Positions 43,101-52,381 of a stretch of 64,000 nucleotides of DNA are shown in pieces. Within the stretch, counting starts at the first letter, position 1. Every line of letters begins with the position of its first letter. Source of the DNA: a bacterium. Lineage in GTDB: Bacteria; Cyanobacteriota; Vampirovibrionia; Obscuribacterales; Obscuribacteraceae. A model generated the notes under the pieces. The model was not told the origin of the DNA, searched no databases, and was given only the letters and a program-made list of their open reading frames with translations. Both the position numbers and the translations under genes were made by a program. The stretch spans positions 62,001 to 126,000 of the forward strand of contig WGMS01000001.1 of the NCBI GenBank assembly GCA_016124935.1. Direction: 5' to 3'.

Positions 43101-46100
43101 GTGACTCTACTTCTCCGGTTTGCAGATATCTGACACCGACCCTGGTGCCTGCTGCAACCGCGGTGGAAGCGACAAATATACCGGCAGACCGGCGAAGGAC
43201 CTGACCTGTCGTCAGCCTACCCACGGCGGGGTTGACCTTACCTCTAGATATCAACATGCTCAAGCCTGCCATGGATGCCATGAAGGCCGTAGTGGTGGCA
43301 GCGTTGGCCCAGAAATTGCCGCCTGCTTCCTGACGAATCGTGTTGGCTAAAGAAGGTTCGATATTATTGAGAGCGTTTTGATAGATCATGGCGAATTCAG
43401 GATCTTTGACCGACTGCCGAATCGCATCGGTATTCATTTTCTCGGCGCCTACAAGAAATTTCACCGCATCGGCGGTATGAGCCTGGACTCTGGCTCTGGC
43501 TTCTTCGATACTGATGCCTTCTTGATCCATAATGGCATGGGCGAGAGAATCCATAGCCTTATCAGGCTTGAAGGCATCTGAGTTCCCAAAAGTCCAGTTT
43601 CCATGCGGACGAATTAAATTGGCGGCGTCAGCGGTGCTGATTCCTTCCTTCTGGGCGACATATTGTACGAGAGCGCCCTTCTCCATGACCTGGGGCTTGC
43701 TGCCGTCTTGAGGATAATCTCTTGAGGTGTAGACAAACATGGGATGACCCGCCTCTTTTGCCTGCACGAATTCCGGCGCTAGATAGAAGAAAGCGGCTCG
43801 CTTGGCCAGCGCAGACTTCATATCGTCCATTCCGTATATTGAAGCGAGATCCGGTGCGCCTACCTTTCTTGGATCTATGAACACCGACTCGCCATTGAGT
43901 CCGAGATCACGATCTAATACGGCGTCACCATAGTTCTGATTGCCTTCCACCATCTGGGTAAGGCGAGCGAGGATCAGATCGGCTTCCACATGGGAGCCGT
44001 TCAAATTGAGACCGACACCGGGACTGCCTGCAAAGCGGACCTTCTCGGATCGAAGACTCTCTCTCTCTTTCTCGATGAGCTGGCTCGGGTAATCTTTAAG
44101 AAGTTCCTGGGCTTCCATATAGGCCAGACCGGCGGAATCTCTCTGTCCAAGCGCTTCCATGCGCATGGCGTATTCCATCCTGATAGCAACCGGATCGGTC
44201 ATCAGCTTGAGACCTTTGGTGACCAGTAGATGATACTCGAGACGTTTTTCGTCAGTGAGCGGCGGCTCTCCTTCGGTGACTACATCCTTACCTTCGGCAA
44301 GACCACGATTGAGAAGCTCGATCTCTTTCCTGGTATCTTCCATGGTGATAGGCTCTCCGGTCTGAGTAACCGGATTATCCGCTCTTCGAATAAGCTCTTC
44401 ATAGGCGAGTTTGTACTCGGCAATGTTCTTCTCGGCTTTAGCTTTATCGAAAGGTCCCCAGCCCTGCTGAACATGCTCGATATCAGCCTGGGTGATTAAC
44501 TTACCGTCGATCTTGTTCTTGTAAAGGTCTTCGAGACTGTCCACTTCGAAGGTCTGATCGTGACCTTTCAGCTTGACTCGAAGAATCGGCTTGAGCGAAA
44601 GCTGGTTGATATGCTCGGTGAGTTCTTCTGGGGTCATATCCTTGAGATCAGGCGGAGCGATCTCACCGGTTATGAGCTCACGCATCTTGGCGACTTCAGG
44701 ACTGTCCTCCACCAGTTTCTGACGGAACTGCTCGGGGACGTCTCTTTCACCGGCGGCGAAAATCTCTTTCGCCTTCTCGCTATCGCCGGCGATGGCATGC
44801 AAACCGGCTCTGTAGTTAGAGTAGTTATATTTGAGAGCGACGGCTTGCTCTATTTTGGCCTCTTCAATAGGCTTGCCGGCTTCGAGCTGAAGAAGTTCGA
44901 GAGCAGAATCTTTCTTGCCTTCAGGGGCGACATGCTTCTGCCACTCGTCGAAATCCTTCAAGAAATCAGGATTGACTCCGTCTCGCTCTCCCCCGGCCAG
45001 CAAAACTGCCGCCGCTTGAATATTAGCTTCTCGATTCTCTCCCCGGAAGAGCTTGGTGTGCAGATCAAGAGCAGCCTGCCTGGCTGTGGCATCTTCAGGG
45101 AAGTGAGATTCGACTTTAGTGTTCCAGGACTTCAGGTTCTCGTTGGCGCTGACCACATTGGCATCGAGAATGGTGGCTAGCTTGGCCATGTGAGGCTCGA
45201 ACTCTTTCAAGGCGGCCGCCTGCAATTCCGGCTGAGTAGCGGGTTGACCGTCCACCAGCCCCTTGGATTCTTGCAGCTGTTTCTCCATCATCCGCTTCAT
45301 TTCAAAATCGAGCAGAGCTGGAGCAATCGGCTCTTTAGAAGACTGTTCGAGCAAACCACCGATAAGATCGGACGGTTTCGCTCCGGCTGCCACGGCCAGA
45401 TCTCCAGCGGCCTGCAAGAGACCGGAATCCGCACCCTCAGCCCCCTTTGAATAGGCTTCGGAGAGAACCGCTTTGGCTTCTGCGTCCTTGGTCTGGAGAA
45501 GAATACTACCTAAAGCCAATCTAGTCGCGAACTTTTCGTCACCCTGGGGACTGACCATGGTATCGGCAACGGTTACCATGCGCTCCAGATCAGGACGCAT
45601 CATCTCCAGTGCCTTAGCTCGCTCGGCATCAGTCGGGTTCTCTTTGTCCGCAGCAAGTTGCATCACTTGCATGTCGTATAGAAGCTTGGCGTTTCTTGCT
45701 GCCACCGGCAGCGGTACTCCCCGGAAAGAATCCCCTTCTTGGAGATTCGAGTTTCCATCTATAGAAAGCTTGAGCATCTCAGCGGGCGATACCCCGGCCC
45801 TGATAGCAAACTCGAGGGCAGCCTGACCTTTTTCAGCATCGGTGGCGTGGGTGAACGCTTCTTTAAACAGACGACCACTCTCCGCCTTACCGGCTTCGTC
45901 ACCGACACCGCCCAGCAAAACTTCACCGTAGCGATAACGTGTGTCGAACTTGTCCATCTCGGTGGATTTTGGCGATGCGTCGGCGTCGGCCACCATACGA
46001 TCGAATAAAGGTTTCAGATTTTCGAATGCCTGGCGCTTCTCTTCCTGGGTTATGTTAGCTCGATCTTTGGCCAGGTTATAGGTCTCCAGTTCGAAGAGCC

Positions 46101-48609
46101 TGGTCGAAGCATCAGCCAGAACCGACATCGGCATAGCCATATTGGCTTCCCCGGAAGCCAACTGCTTCTGTTTATCGAGCGCTGCCTGGAACAACTCTGC
46201 CGGCTTGACCTGGACGTTACTCTTCTGACCACCCGAGAAATCGGATGCCCAGGCTATGAAATTATTGGACTTTTCAGGATCGAGATTGCTGGCAAAACCT
46301 TCGCTGAAATATTTTTTGGAGGACTCGACCAGTTGAGTCCGGTCGGCAGCACCGCTATCATCGTCAGCCACTTCTTTGAGGACATTAGCATAGAGCATGC
46401 GTGTCACGGCGCGCTGATTGACTTCATTGCGATATTCTTCGACCACTCCATCTCTTTGAGCGGCAAGACGCATAAGAGGCGTGGCGAGGGTTCCGTGCTC
46501 ATTCATAAGAGCCTTGAAGCCGGGATTGGCAACAAGGTCCTTGATAGACTCATCTTGCTGCATCCTTTCGAAGATCTGGTTATATTCGTCGGGAGAGACG
46601 GCCTGGTTCAGCTCTTTGATATATTCGACAGTGGTACGTTTCTGATCATCGGAGAGAGGCATATCCTCGCCATTGAGGAAGCCTTCGAATTTGGTGTTGA
46701 GCTGAGAACGCGCGTCTTTCCAGGAGATCTCTTCTCGACCTTTGAGAGCATCGGGAACCGCCTTCTTAGCCGCTTCGTCCGCTCCATCGGGATTCCAGAT
46801 GATATCCTTCAGGGCTGTTCCGCCAAGATTGGCGATATTATCCGTTGCCTGTTTGACCTGCGTCTCCAGCTCCTTGGCTCTGGGAGTGACTCCGGCATCG
46901 GCATCCTGAATAGCTTTTTCAAATTCGGAAATCACATCGGCGGTCAGGGCCTGACGAGGATTAGCGCCACGCTCTTTGTAGATTTCATAGATCTTGAGCG
47001 CCACTTCCGCTCTCTCATTCGGCGATAGCTCTCGGTACTCGGGCTTGAGCAGAGCGGACTTTCTCATGGGAGAATCGCTCAGCTCTGGCACTTCGAGCTT
47101 GGGATCGGCACCGGAGATTCGCGTCAGGGCGGCGTCGGCGACCTCAACCCTCTTCTCGTCCTGACCACGCTCGACTGCTGCTCCAGGCTGCAATGCAGCA
47201 GGAAGCCGATCTTTATTATCACCCGCTTGCTCTCCACCGGGATTCCTGGCGGTATCTTCAGCTCGGTCGGGTACAAAATTCCGCGGCTCTCCACCGGGAT
47301 TGATGCCGGAATCACTGGCGGGGTCGGGTACAATACTCCGCGGCTCTCCACCGGTTACCGCACCATTTCTGGTGCCTTCGGCAGCGGCGGCAGGATCGGT
47401 CAGTTTATCATCACCGTCACCGGCGTTATTCTCTATTGGCGGTCTGCCTCCGAGCAACTCGGGAGCGGCAGGAACCATGTTGATTTTGGAGCCGAGCCCT
47501 CTTAGCTCGATCTCTTGCAGTCTCAAACTGATCTCGAGCCCCTGTTCTTGAATGGGCACATCGTGACGGCGCTCGATCTCCCGGGCCCGGTTGAAAAAGT
47601 TGGAGTCCTTGCCATAGCGGAGGACCGGATCATTTATATAGGCGAACTCGAGCATCGCCTGGGCTCTCGACCGACCGTTGAAGGGAGGACCTTCTATAGG
47701 TTGGACTTCTCCTGCTCCGTAGAGGGCAAGAGCAGCATTGCCGTGAGTCAGGCCGGGAGCTCTCTCGAGGACATAAAGATTGCGCTCGACAATTTTGAGT
47801 GCCTTCAGCTTCTCCAGATCCCTTTCGCTCTCTGCTTTCTTCTCTTCCTGCTCGATAGCCTCTTTGACTATACGTCGGTCGTTCCTATATTTCAGAACAT
47901 CTTCGGGTTTGACGATAACTGCCGCTTCTTCGAACTGCTTGAGCGCTTCAGTCATACGCCGACCGCGCTCTTCGGGATCAGGATCGCCTGCATTGACTTC
48001 TCTGAGGCGCTCTCCGAATTTATCCATGTGAAAGCCAAGTTTCTTGACCTTCTCCTGGACATTCATGGCATCGTCTATTACTTCGGTGAGTGTGGTCTTG
48101 TCTTTGACCTCGGTCGCCTCTTTTACCTCAGGACCTTTGTCGGTGCCGTCCCCGGACTGATCAGAAGGATTGAGTGGAACGACTCTGTCCTTGCCCCGGT
48201 CGCCATCGTCTTGCGCCTCTTCGGTCCTGGTCACTTCGCCTTCGAGGGCAGGTTTTGGGTCGGCAGCCGGATCTTTACTCTCGGACTCTACCTCTGCGTC
48301 AGCCACAGCGAGCCCATCTCTGGCTCCTGAAGGAGGAGGTGCCAGCTTGAAATTCAGGTCGCCGGAAGCATCGGCGACTTCACCCTGCCTGGCTTCGGGT
48401 CTGGGCTCAGAATCGCGCAGCAGGGCTTCACTTGCCTTTGCGCCATCGGTATCGCCGGTGATTCTATTACCGGCATCAGCGCTCGTATCTTTGGGTTCGC
48501 TTTGATCTGCTGCACCCTTATCCCCATCGGGCAGGGATTTCATTCGATCGGCGAAGGATTTGGGTTCTTTGCTGTCAGATGCACCGGCATCGGCGGTTTC
48601 CAGAGCCAT
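40159..48609 (-). CDS. Giant protein A (2816 residues), repeat-rich, unknown function
   Basis: An uninterrupted 8.4-kb frame. In order: acidic disordered N-terminus (~1-190); 19-residue GGEPR repeats (~420-462); long helical region; three related ~120-residue helical units (~839-1215, each with a LAKDxxN or similar start and an AxEFAIRAGV-like end); a block collinear with giant C from ~1319 (LKDMTPEELTEHINQLS) through SALAKRAAFFYLAPEF and NWTFGNSDAFKP (~1669); hydrophobic Ala/Gly helices (~1755-1850); six GDL repeat units (~1928-2420); an acidic tail. No signal peptide, enzyme motif or known domain is recognised. No sign of frameshift. A very large cell-surface, secreted or structural protein is plausible but unproven. 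Confidence 0.8.
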   Translation of the reverse strand: MALETADAGASDSKEPKSFADRMKSLPDGDKGAADQSEPKDTSADAGNRITGDTDGAKASEALLRDSEPRPEARQGEVADASGDLNFKLAPPPSGARDGLAVADAEVESESKDPAADPKPALEGEVTRTEEAQDDGDRGKDRVVPLNPSDQSGDGTDKGPEVKEATEVKDKTTLTEVIDDAMNVQEKVKKLGFHMDKFGERLREVNAGDPDPEERGRRMTEALKQFEEAAVIVKPEDVLKYRNDRRIVKEAIEQEEKKAESERDLEKLKALKIVERNLYVLERAPGLTHGNAALALYGAGEVQPIEGPPFNGRSRAQAMLEFAYINDPVLRYGKDSNFFNRAREIERRHDVPIQEQGLEISLRLQEIELRGLGSKINMVPAAPELLGGRPPIENNAGDGDDKLTDPAAAAEGTRNGAVTGGEPRSIVPDPASDSGINPGGEPRNFVPDRAEDTARNPGGEQAGDNKDRLPAALQPGAAVERGQDEKRVEVADAALTRISGADPKLEVPELSDSPMRKSALLKPEYRELSPNERAEVALKIYEIYKERGANPRQALTADVISEFEKAIQDADAGVTPRAKELETQVKQATDNIANLGGTALKDIIWNPDGADEAAKKAVPDALKGREEISWKDARSQLNTKFEGFLNGEDMPLSDDQKRTTVEYIKELNQAVSPDEYNQIFERMQQDESIKDLVANPGFKALMNEHGTLATPLMRLAAQRDGVVEEYRNEVNQRAVTRMLYANVLKEVADDDSGAADRTQLVESSKKYFSEGFASNLDPEKSNNFIAWASDFSGGQKSNVQVKPAELFQAALDKQKQLASGEANMAMPMSVLADASTRLFELETYNLAKDRANITQEEKRQAFENLKPLFDRMVADADASPKSTEMDKFDTRYRYGEVLLGGVGDEAGKAESGRLFKEAFTHATDAEKGQAALEFAIRAGVSPAEMLKLSIDGNSNLQEGDSFRGVPLPVAARNAKLLYDMQVMQLAADKENPTDAERAKALEMMRPDLERMVTVADTMVSPQGDEKFATRLALGSILLQTKDAEAKAVLSEAYSKGAEGADSGLLQAAGDLAVAAGAKPSDLIGGLLEQSSKEPIAPALLDFEMKRMMEKQLQESKGLVDGQPATQPELQAAALKEFEPHMAKLATILDANVVSANENLKSWNTKVESHFPEDATARQAALDLHTKLFRGENREANIQAAAVLLAGGERDGVNPDFLKDFDEWQKHVAPEGKKDSALELLQLEAGKPIEEAKIEQAVALKYNYSNYRAGLHAIAGDSEKAKEIFAAGERDVPEQFRQKLVEDSPEVAKMRELITGEIAPPDLKDMTPEELTEHINQLSLKPILRVKLKGHDQTFEVDSLEDLYKNKIDGKLITQADIEHVQQGWGPFDKAKAEKNIAEYKLAYEELIRRADNPVTQTGEPITMEDTRKEIELLNRGLAEGKDVVTEGEPPLTDEKRLEYHLLVTKGLKLMTDPVAIRMEYAMRMEALGQRDSAGLAYMEAQELLKDYPSQLIEKERESLRSEKVRFAGSPGVGLNLNGSHVEADLILARLTQMVEGNQNYGDAVLDRDLGLNGESVFIDPRKVGAPDLASIYGMDDMKSALAKRAAFFYLAPEFVQAKEAGHPMFVYTSRDYPQDGSKPQVMEKGALVQYVAQKEGISTADAANLIRPHGNWTFGNSDAFKPDKAMDSLAHAIMDQEGISIEEARARVQAHTADAVKFLVGAEKMNTDAIRQSVKDPEFAMIYQNALNNIEPSLANTIRQEAGGNFWANAATTTAFMASMAGLSMLISRGKVNPAVGRLTTGQVLRRSAGIFVASTAVAAGTRVGVRYLQTGEVESPSDTFWHTMGSVGVGLIGHKLISSKVPNEAMRLIPSSYSRRIAYHTIKAAPEIAQPMVRNTFRFLSNVGKPMSLYESSKWLENNLGPQGQPGTVGQLFSLMDEAGQGSRTAQFIRGVGVVDDTGKAVLKEANLSTFGSTKFLQEAAASGNTINTLGDLRTFLSGKGLRAEVSALDDAMRAAKLSADDLAKPISSNLGQNILRETNLYGANLRGVAREIHTNLVKRQTTDMAKLVDEMGPILEADKALLNVDKAAQIFDDALRVSKRSSNPATVGDLKTYLETLGPQGRAAASRIPELVDDLAKPILGDEGKAVIRELGLYGQNMGRIAQEAQGAVLDRSARALARGVGGSADEVSIQQLQKSLADRGLYGPAMELETAARRLKVDTAARLSSAEAQAVLQRAGLNRTPNMLTSVDDAVSEFTKTLGEGATLGDLKAALASKNHKLATELSKKIPAAQEGLKLTDDAAKQLLGESQINFYPRILGNEELQFTAAELSDNFVKAFGDDAAGFTLKDFKEYYGRNFSDKFDEAFPNLKDVPEGALLNDVLKQHVRAFDGSGLYNVLSRMDEEAVKAIRGGETAGVVSRTGSLINSGGRTAWGSLKDAYTAVRTDPRAAVASAQEKVASVTRAATTGETYSQAMRSFMEKMPTVRGAIDSAKSGGQSLMVGGKDRVVGSYKWASDTVGFHTMDAGTDVLTMARSGNANAIHTYLAMKGWYNMTAGAHELRMQVNKETGENYTALESLTTALSPDLIGDNMSQTAWKSLMTAGELAFMVQMLRTGNLGKPVLGPHGLPAPSGYNPLNYLNATRRMAGVGFDTSLTRTWSLMKEAGMESSVRGTIFRSVGTGGAMLGGNQFFEGAIAVPYNWFQNRELFKTDTQIGPWSREKYNMMKTEISNDDFRAPQGWSGLYRSAAPVQTRDASGAVDKTTESVTEIEEEKPEGDPVVAGSKPEEEARPQVVPADDKRESDEGGAVFRPESSF
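41340..42830 (-). repeat. GDL repeat array within giant gene A (about six units)
   Basis: Unit starts: GTVGQLF at ~42828, LGDLRTFL ~42645, TVGDLKTYL ~42290, SIQQLQKSL ~42045, TLGDLKAAL ~41822 and FTLKDFKEYY ~41577; spacing 61-118 residues. Better units continue with an L-A-K-P-I segment and a LYGxNLxxIAxE-like helix. Copies have diverged in sequence, so they are visible only in protein. Giant C carries a single unit (near 33845). Confidence 0.6.
47224..47352. repeat. 57-bp tandem repeat in giant gene A
   Basis: The block CCGCGGCTCTCCACC recurs at 47281 and 47338 exactly 57 bp apart, with a degraded third copy at 47224. It encodes 19-residue units GGEPR(S/N)(I/F)VPD followed by an acidic linker, about 2.3 copies. 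Such arrays can change copy number. Confidence 0.7.
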
Positions 48610-48861
48610 TTGGGAGAGGACCTCTTGTCGAAGTGTTGCTGCATGTCAGTCCGTAGCACTAGCTTAAAGATCATTCCCTTATATGTAAGTGGGAAAACCA
48701 CGTAGAAAGCCGGGAATCCCATCAGAATTAATCTTTTAGCGGGTCAACACCAGGGATGCATAGGACTGCATGGTGGATATTTATACGGTTCCGGCGATTT
48801 CTGGACAGCGTCGAAAGGCAAAAACCTGGATAAGCGATAGAGCCGGAGTTTGCAGATTTAA
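48610..48861 (-). other. Intergenic region upstream of giant gene A
   Basis: 252 bp with no gene found on either strand. A TATAAG (48683-48678) between TTCCC and GGGAA arms could be the -10 of the giant operon, but there is no good -35. A TTGACC at ~48747 has no partner at the right spacing. Confidence 0.3.
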
Positions 48862-51309
48862 TCACTTGACATCAATGACCGTGACCCCATCCCCCCCTTC
48901 ATGCATCTCTCCGGACCGATATGATCTGACATAGCGAGAGCTCTTCATGTACTCCCGCACCGCTCTCTTTATCGCTCCGGTGCCGTGACCATGAATGACC
49001 ATAAGAGGGCTCATGCCACTGATCAAGGCCCCATCGAGAAATTGCTCCACCAGGGTGAGTGCCTCCTCCACCCGCTTGCCTCTTAGATCGAGAGTATTGG
49101 TGGAGGTGCGGATAAATTCCTCCAGTTCCCGCGCCGGCACCACCGGGGAAGGAGAACCCGCTCTCTTTCCTCTGTCAAGACGTTTTTTGAGATGACCTCG
49201 ACTGCCGGAGGATGAAACCGCATCGGCAAGCGGCGCCAGATCACGAACCGGTACTTTCACTTTCATGGTTCCGACCAGGACGCTGACGATGTATTGATCG
49301 CCATTTGAAGAAATCACCTCTTCCACCGTGCCGGGTTGATTGAGAGAGAGCACCCTCACCCTGTCACCGCGGCTGAGACTGGCCGGGTCGAATTTTTCTT
49401 TGCCTTTCCCGGGCGGAGTCTCCTCCAGCCAATCTAGTTCACGTTTGAGCTCCGCCAGTTTGTCTTTCATGGCCTGGGTCTTCTTCAAGCTCGGTTGACT
49501 CTGCAACTCCCTGGTCAGAGAGCGGATTTTCTCCTCGGCATCTTCGAGACCTCGGCTCAGATTCGCTCTATACTCCTCTACCAGACGGCTCTTCTTTCTG
49601 TCGAAATCGGATTTTGCCGCCTCCAGGCTCTCTGCCAGATAATGCTGCCTGTCGAACTCATTCTGGAGAGCCTTCTCTTTCTCTAGAATTTCAGAAAGTC
49701 TGGCTTCCAGTTCGGTCATCACCCGGGCAAGATCTTCTCCCTGAAGCTCAATCAAATTGGTCGCACGCTCCACCACCGCCGGACTGAGACCCAGGCGGCG
49801 AGCGATTACAATCCCTTTCGAACTGCCCGGCACCCCTAACCTCAACTTGTAAGTGGGGGCGAAGGTGGCTTCATTGAACTCGAGGCTGCCATTTACAAAG
49901 CCCTCTTCAGAGTAAGCCAGAAGCTTGAGATCAGTATAGTGCGTCGTTGTGACTGTCAGAGCGCCGGAGGCATTGAGGTGCTCCAGAACGGCTCGGGCGA
50001 TGGCCGCCCCTTCCGAGGGATCCGTACCGACCCCGATTTCATCGAGCAGGATAAGAACACCTGGTCTGGCTGATTCTGCAATGGTGACAATGTTCTGAAG
50101 ATGAGAAGAGAAGGTCGAAAGACTCTGTTCGAGTGACTGTTCATCACCGATATCGGACCAGATGCACTCGAAGATCGGTAATTTGGTCCTGTCCAAGCCA
50201 GGTATCAGCATACCGGCTTTCAACATAAGAGCAACCAGACCGACTTGCTTCAAGAGCACGGTCTTTCCGCCGGTATTAGGTCCGGTTATGACCAGGGTTC
50301 TTTTCTTCTCTGCACCGCCGAGCGAAAGAGAATTGGCCACGACAGCGCCGCCCTGCAATACCAGAAGGGGATGCCTGGACTCTATCAGCTCGATTCTATC
50401 ATCCCTGCTTATCTCCGGTTTGATGCCGCCGTATTTGATACCGACTCTAGCCTTTGCCTGAATTACATCCAGTTCAGTGAGGATTTCAAAATTGCTTGAA
50501 ATTACAGGGGCTTTTTCTCGGCAGATCAGACAGAGAGCATCGATGATCCTCTCTATTTCCCTTACTTCCTCGGTCTCGAGGATGCGAATTCTATTGGAGG
50601 GCTCGACTATCGAGATCGGCTCGATGTAAACGGTCAAGCCCGACTGAGAGGTATCATGAACGATACCATTTACAGAGTTGCGCTTGCTAGCTGATACGGG
50701 CAAGACATAGCGCCCGTTTCTCTGGGTGATTATCGTCTCTTGAAGCGCTTTAGCAACCTGCGAAGAATGAATAAGCCTCCCTAGCTCATCTTTGATGTCG
50801 GCATGTAATTTGCGGATGCTCTTTCTGATCGCAGCCAGCTCCGTACTGGCACTGTCTTTGATACCGCCCTTTTCATCCAGACTGGAATCCAGCTCTCTTC
50901 TAAGATCATCCAGAACCGTAATTCTCTCCCCGAATGATGCGATCTTCGGAAAATCATCTTTTGAAAGAAGACGCAAAGATGCACTGACCTTTCTACTAAC
51001 GGCAAGCACATCTTTGATCTGATTCAACTCTTCGACCGTAAGTCTAGCACCGGCAGAAAGCGTGGCCAGAATACGTCGCAAGTCAGGTATCCGGTCGTTG
51101 ACCGGGTCGGCACCATTCTCGACAAGAAAGCGTGCTTCTTCCGTCTGGCAAAGAAGATTGTCGACAACCTCGGAATCCGTTTCCAGAGGCAAGTCGAGAC
51201 AATACTCTCTTGCCACCGGAGACAGTGCTTCGGCCGCAGTGTAGGCTTTGATACGCTCCCACTCGAGAGAGCGCAAAGAGCGCATATCCAATCTATCCAA
51301 AGTGTCCAA
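48862..51309 (-). CDS. mutS2: Endonuclease MutS2
   Basis: 815 residues. The MutS-type ATPase has Walker A TGPNTGGKT near residue 342 and Walker B VLILLDEIGVGTDPSEG; a long coiled coil (~530-620) and a KOW/SH3-like patch (RGDRVRVLSLNQPGTV) follow, and the last ~80 residues are a Smr nuclease domain (LDLRGKRVEEAL; HGHGTGAIKRAVREYM). MutS2 suppresses homologous recombination and in some bacteria rescues collided ribosomes. It lacks the mismatch-recognition domain, as expected. It follows a 99-residue gene by 42 bp. Confidence 0.96.
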   Translation of the reverse strand: MDTLDRLDMRSLRSLEWERIKAYTAAEALSPVAREYCLDLPLETDSEVVDNLLCQTEEARFLVENGADPVNDRIPDLRRILATLSAGARLTVEELNQIKDVLAVSRKVSASLRLLSKDDFPKIASFGERITVLDDLRRELDSSLDEKGGIKDSASTELAAIRKSIRKLHADIKDELGRLIHSSQVAKALQETIITQRNGRYVLPVSASKRNSVNGIVHDTSQSGLTVYIEPISIVEPSNRIRILETEEVREIERIIDALCLICREKAPVISSNFEILTELDVIQAKARVGIKYGGIKPEISRDDRIELIESRHPLLVLQGGAVVANSLSLGGAEKKRTLVITGPNTGGKTVLLKQVGLVALMLKAGMLIPGLDRTKLPIFECIWSDIGDEQSLEQSLSTFSSHLQNIVTIAESARPGVLILLDEIGVGTDPSEGAAIARAVLEHLNASGALTVTTTHYTDLKLLAYSEEGFVNGSLEFNEATFAPTYKLRLGVPGSSKGIVIARRLGLSPAVVERATNLIELQGEDLARVMTELEARLSEILEKEKALQNEFDRQHYLAESLEAAKSDFDRKKSRLVEEYRANLSRGLEDAEEKIRSLTRELQSQPSLKKTQAMKDKLAELKRELDWLEETPPGKGKEKFDPASLSRGDRVRVLSLNQPGTVEEVISSNGDQYIVSVLVGTMKVKVPVRDLAPLADAVSSSGSRGHLKKRLDRGKRAGSPSPVVPARELEEFIRTSTNTLDLRGKRVEEALTLVEQFLDGALISGMSPLMVIHGHGTGAIKRAVREYMKSSRYVRSYRSGEMHEGGDGVTVIDVK

Positions 51310-51351
51310 ATCTCACCTTGCTGACGGCTTTTCCAGCTTATCTAAGCTAAA

Positions 51352-51651
51352 TCAATTCAGATCCGGTGATGAGGGCGCATCCGGAAAAAGAGAAGGACTA
51401 TGAGAAGAGGCTTCGTTATTGAGGGAATCCATGCCGAGATTGCCCATTAACTTTTTGAGTCTGATTTTCTGAAGTTCATAACAGCGGTTATTTCGTTTGT
51501 GAACTATGCCTATGCGCTCGAGCTGCTTAATGGCATCGATGTGGTCATCGGGCACCGCACCGACATCGACGGAACCTTGTTCTTTCAGCCAGGTAATCGT
51601 AGGAGACAGAGTTCCAAGAAGTTTGCGCATCGGTTGTTCATAAACGGGCAT
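51352..51651 (-). CDS. Small hypothetical protein upstream of mutS2
   Basis: 99 residues, start well supported by AGGAG 7 nt before the ATG. Residues ~30-65 (VGAVPDDHIDAIKQLERIGI, then a basic turn and ELQKIRLKKLM) could form a winged-helix-like or small helical unit, but I do not recognise a family. The C-terminus is Ser/Pro-rich. It is the first gene of a two-gene operon with mutS2. Confidence 0.65.
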   Translation of the reverse strand: MPVYEQPMRKLLGTLSPTITWLKEQGSVDVGAVPDDHIDAIKQLERIGIVHKRNNRCYELQKIRLKKLMGNLGMDSLNNEASSHSPSLFPDAPSSPDLN

Positions 51652-51678
51652 AACAAATCTCCTAAATCCTGGTTGCTT

Positions 51679-51687
51679 ATTTTAACA
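51679..51687 (-). promoter_or_regulatory. Extended -10 promoter of the mutS2 operon
   Basis: TGT-TAAAAT on the minus strand (51687-51679), 27 bp before the ATG; no -35 match. Confidence 0.45.
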
Positions 51688-51853
51688 CCTTGACGACAGA
51701 AATTCCCGTCATTGGCGGGATCGAGCGCTCTCGACAAAAGAAAAGCAGCCAGCGATCAAGCCCTGGTTTCGGATCAAAGGAAAGTCTCTTCTGTTAACTG
51801 TTGTATAGTTTGTCCGCAACTTCCATAATCAAGATTCAAGATTAAAGGTAGAG

Positions 51854-52381
51854 ATGAAATACAGATACAAGGACCTCCGCCCTCAAATAGCAGATTCCGC
51901 CTATATAGCTCCGGATGCTGTCATTATAGGCGATGCGATCATCAAAGAAGAGGCGAGCATCTGGTTCAAGACCGTGATCAGAGCCGATATCAATTCGATA
52001 GAAGTCGGACAGCAATCGAATATCCAGGACACCTGCATTCTGCATGTTACAAGAGAGTACCCGGTACTGATCGGCGATCGGGTTACGGTCGGTCATGGTG
52101 TGACACTCCACGGTTGCACAGTGGAGGATGACTGCCTGATAGGCATCGGTGCGGTGGTTCTGGACAACGCCACTGTCGGTCGGGGCTCCCTGGTGGCAGC
52201 CGGGGCAGTGGTGGCTCCAGGCACAGTGCTTCCACCGGAGAGCCTGGTCATGGGTATTCCAGCAAGGGTTGTGCGCAAGCTGCATCAAAGAGACCGCAAA
52301 AAATTCGAAGCTAACTGGCGCAATTACCTGGAGCTGAAAGATGTCTACCTCAGTGAGGATTTCGAGTTGATAGAGAACTGA
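51854..52381 (+). CDS. Gamma-carbonic anhydrase-like hexapeptide repeat protein
   Basis: 175 residues forming a left-handed beta-helix of hexapeptide repeats. Three histidines in the YrdA/PaaY arrangement, H64, H81 and H86 (spacing 17 and 5), should bind zinc between subunits of a trimer, so the metal site is intact. Members are active carbonic anhydrases or close relatives with other or unknown activity. A C-terminal helix packs on the trimer. An AAGGTAGAG precedes the ATG. Its last 32 bp overlap the convergent hydrolase gene. Confidence 0.88.
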   Translation: MKYRYKDLRPQIADSAYIAPDAVIIGDAIIKEEASIWFKTVIRADINSIEVGQQSNIQDTCILHVTREYPVLIGDRVTVGHGVTLHGCTVEDDCLIGIGAVVLDNATVGRGSLVAAGAVVAPGTVLPPESLVMGIPARVVRKLHQRDRKKFEANWRNYLELKDVYLSEDFELIEN

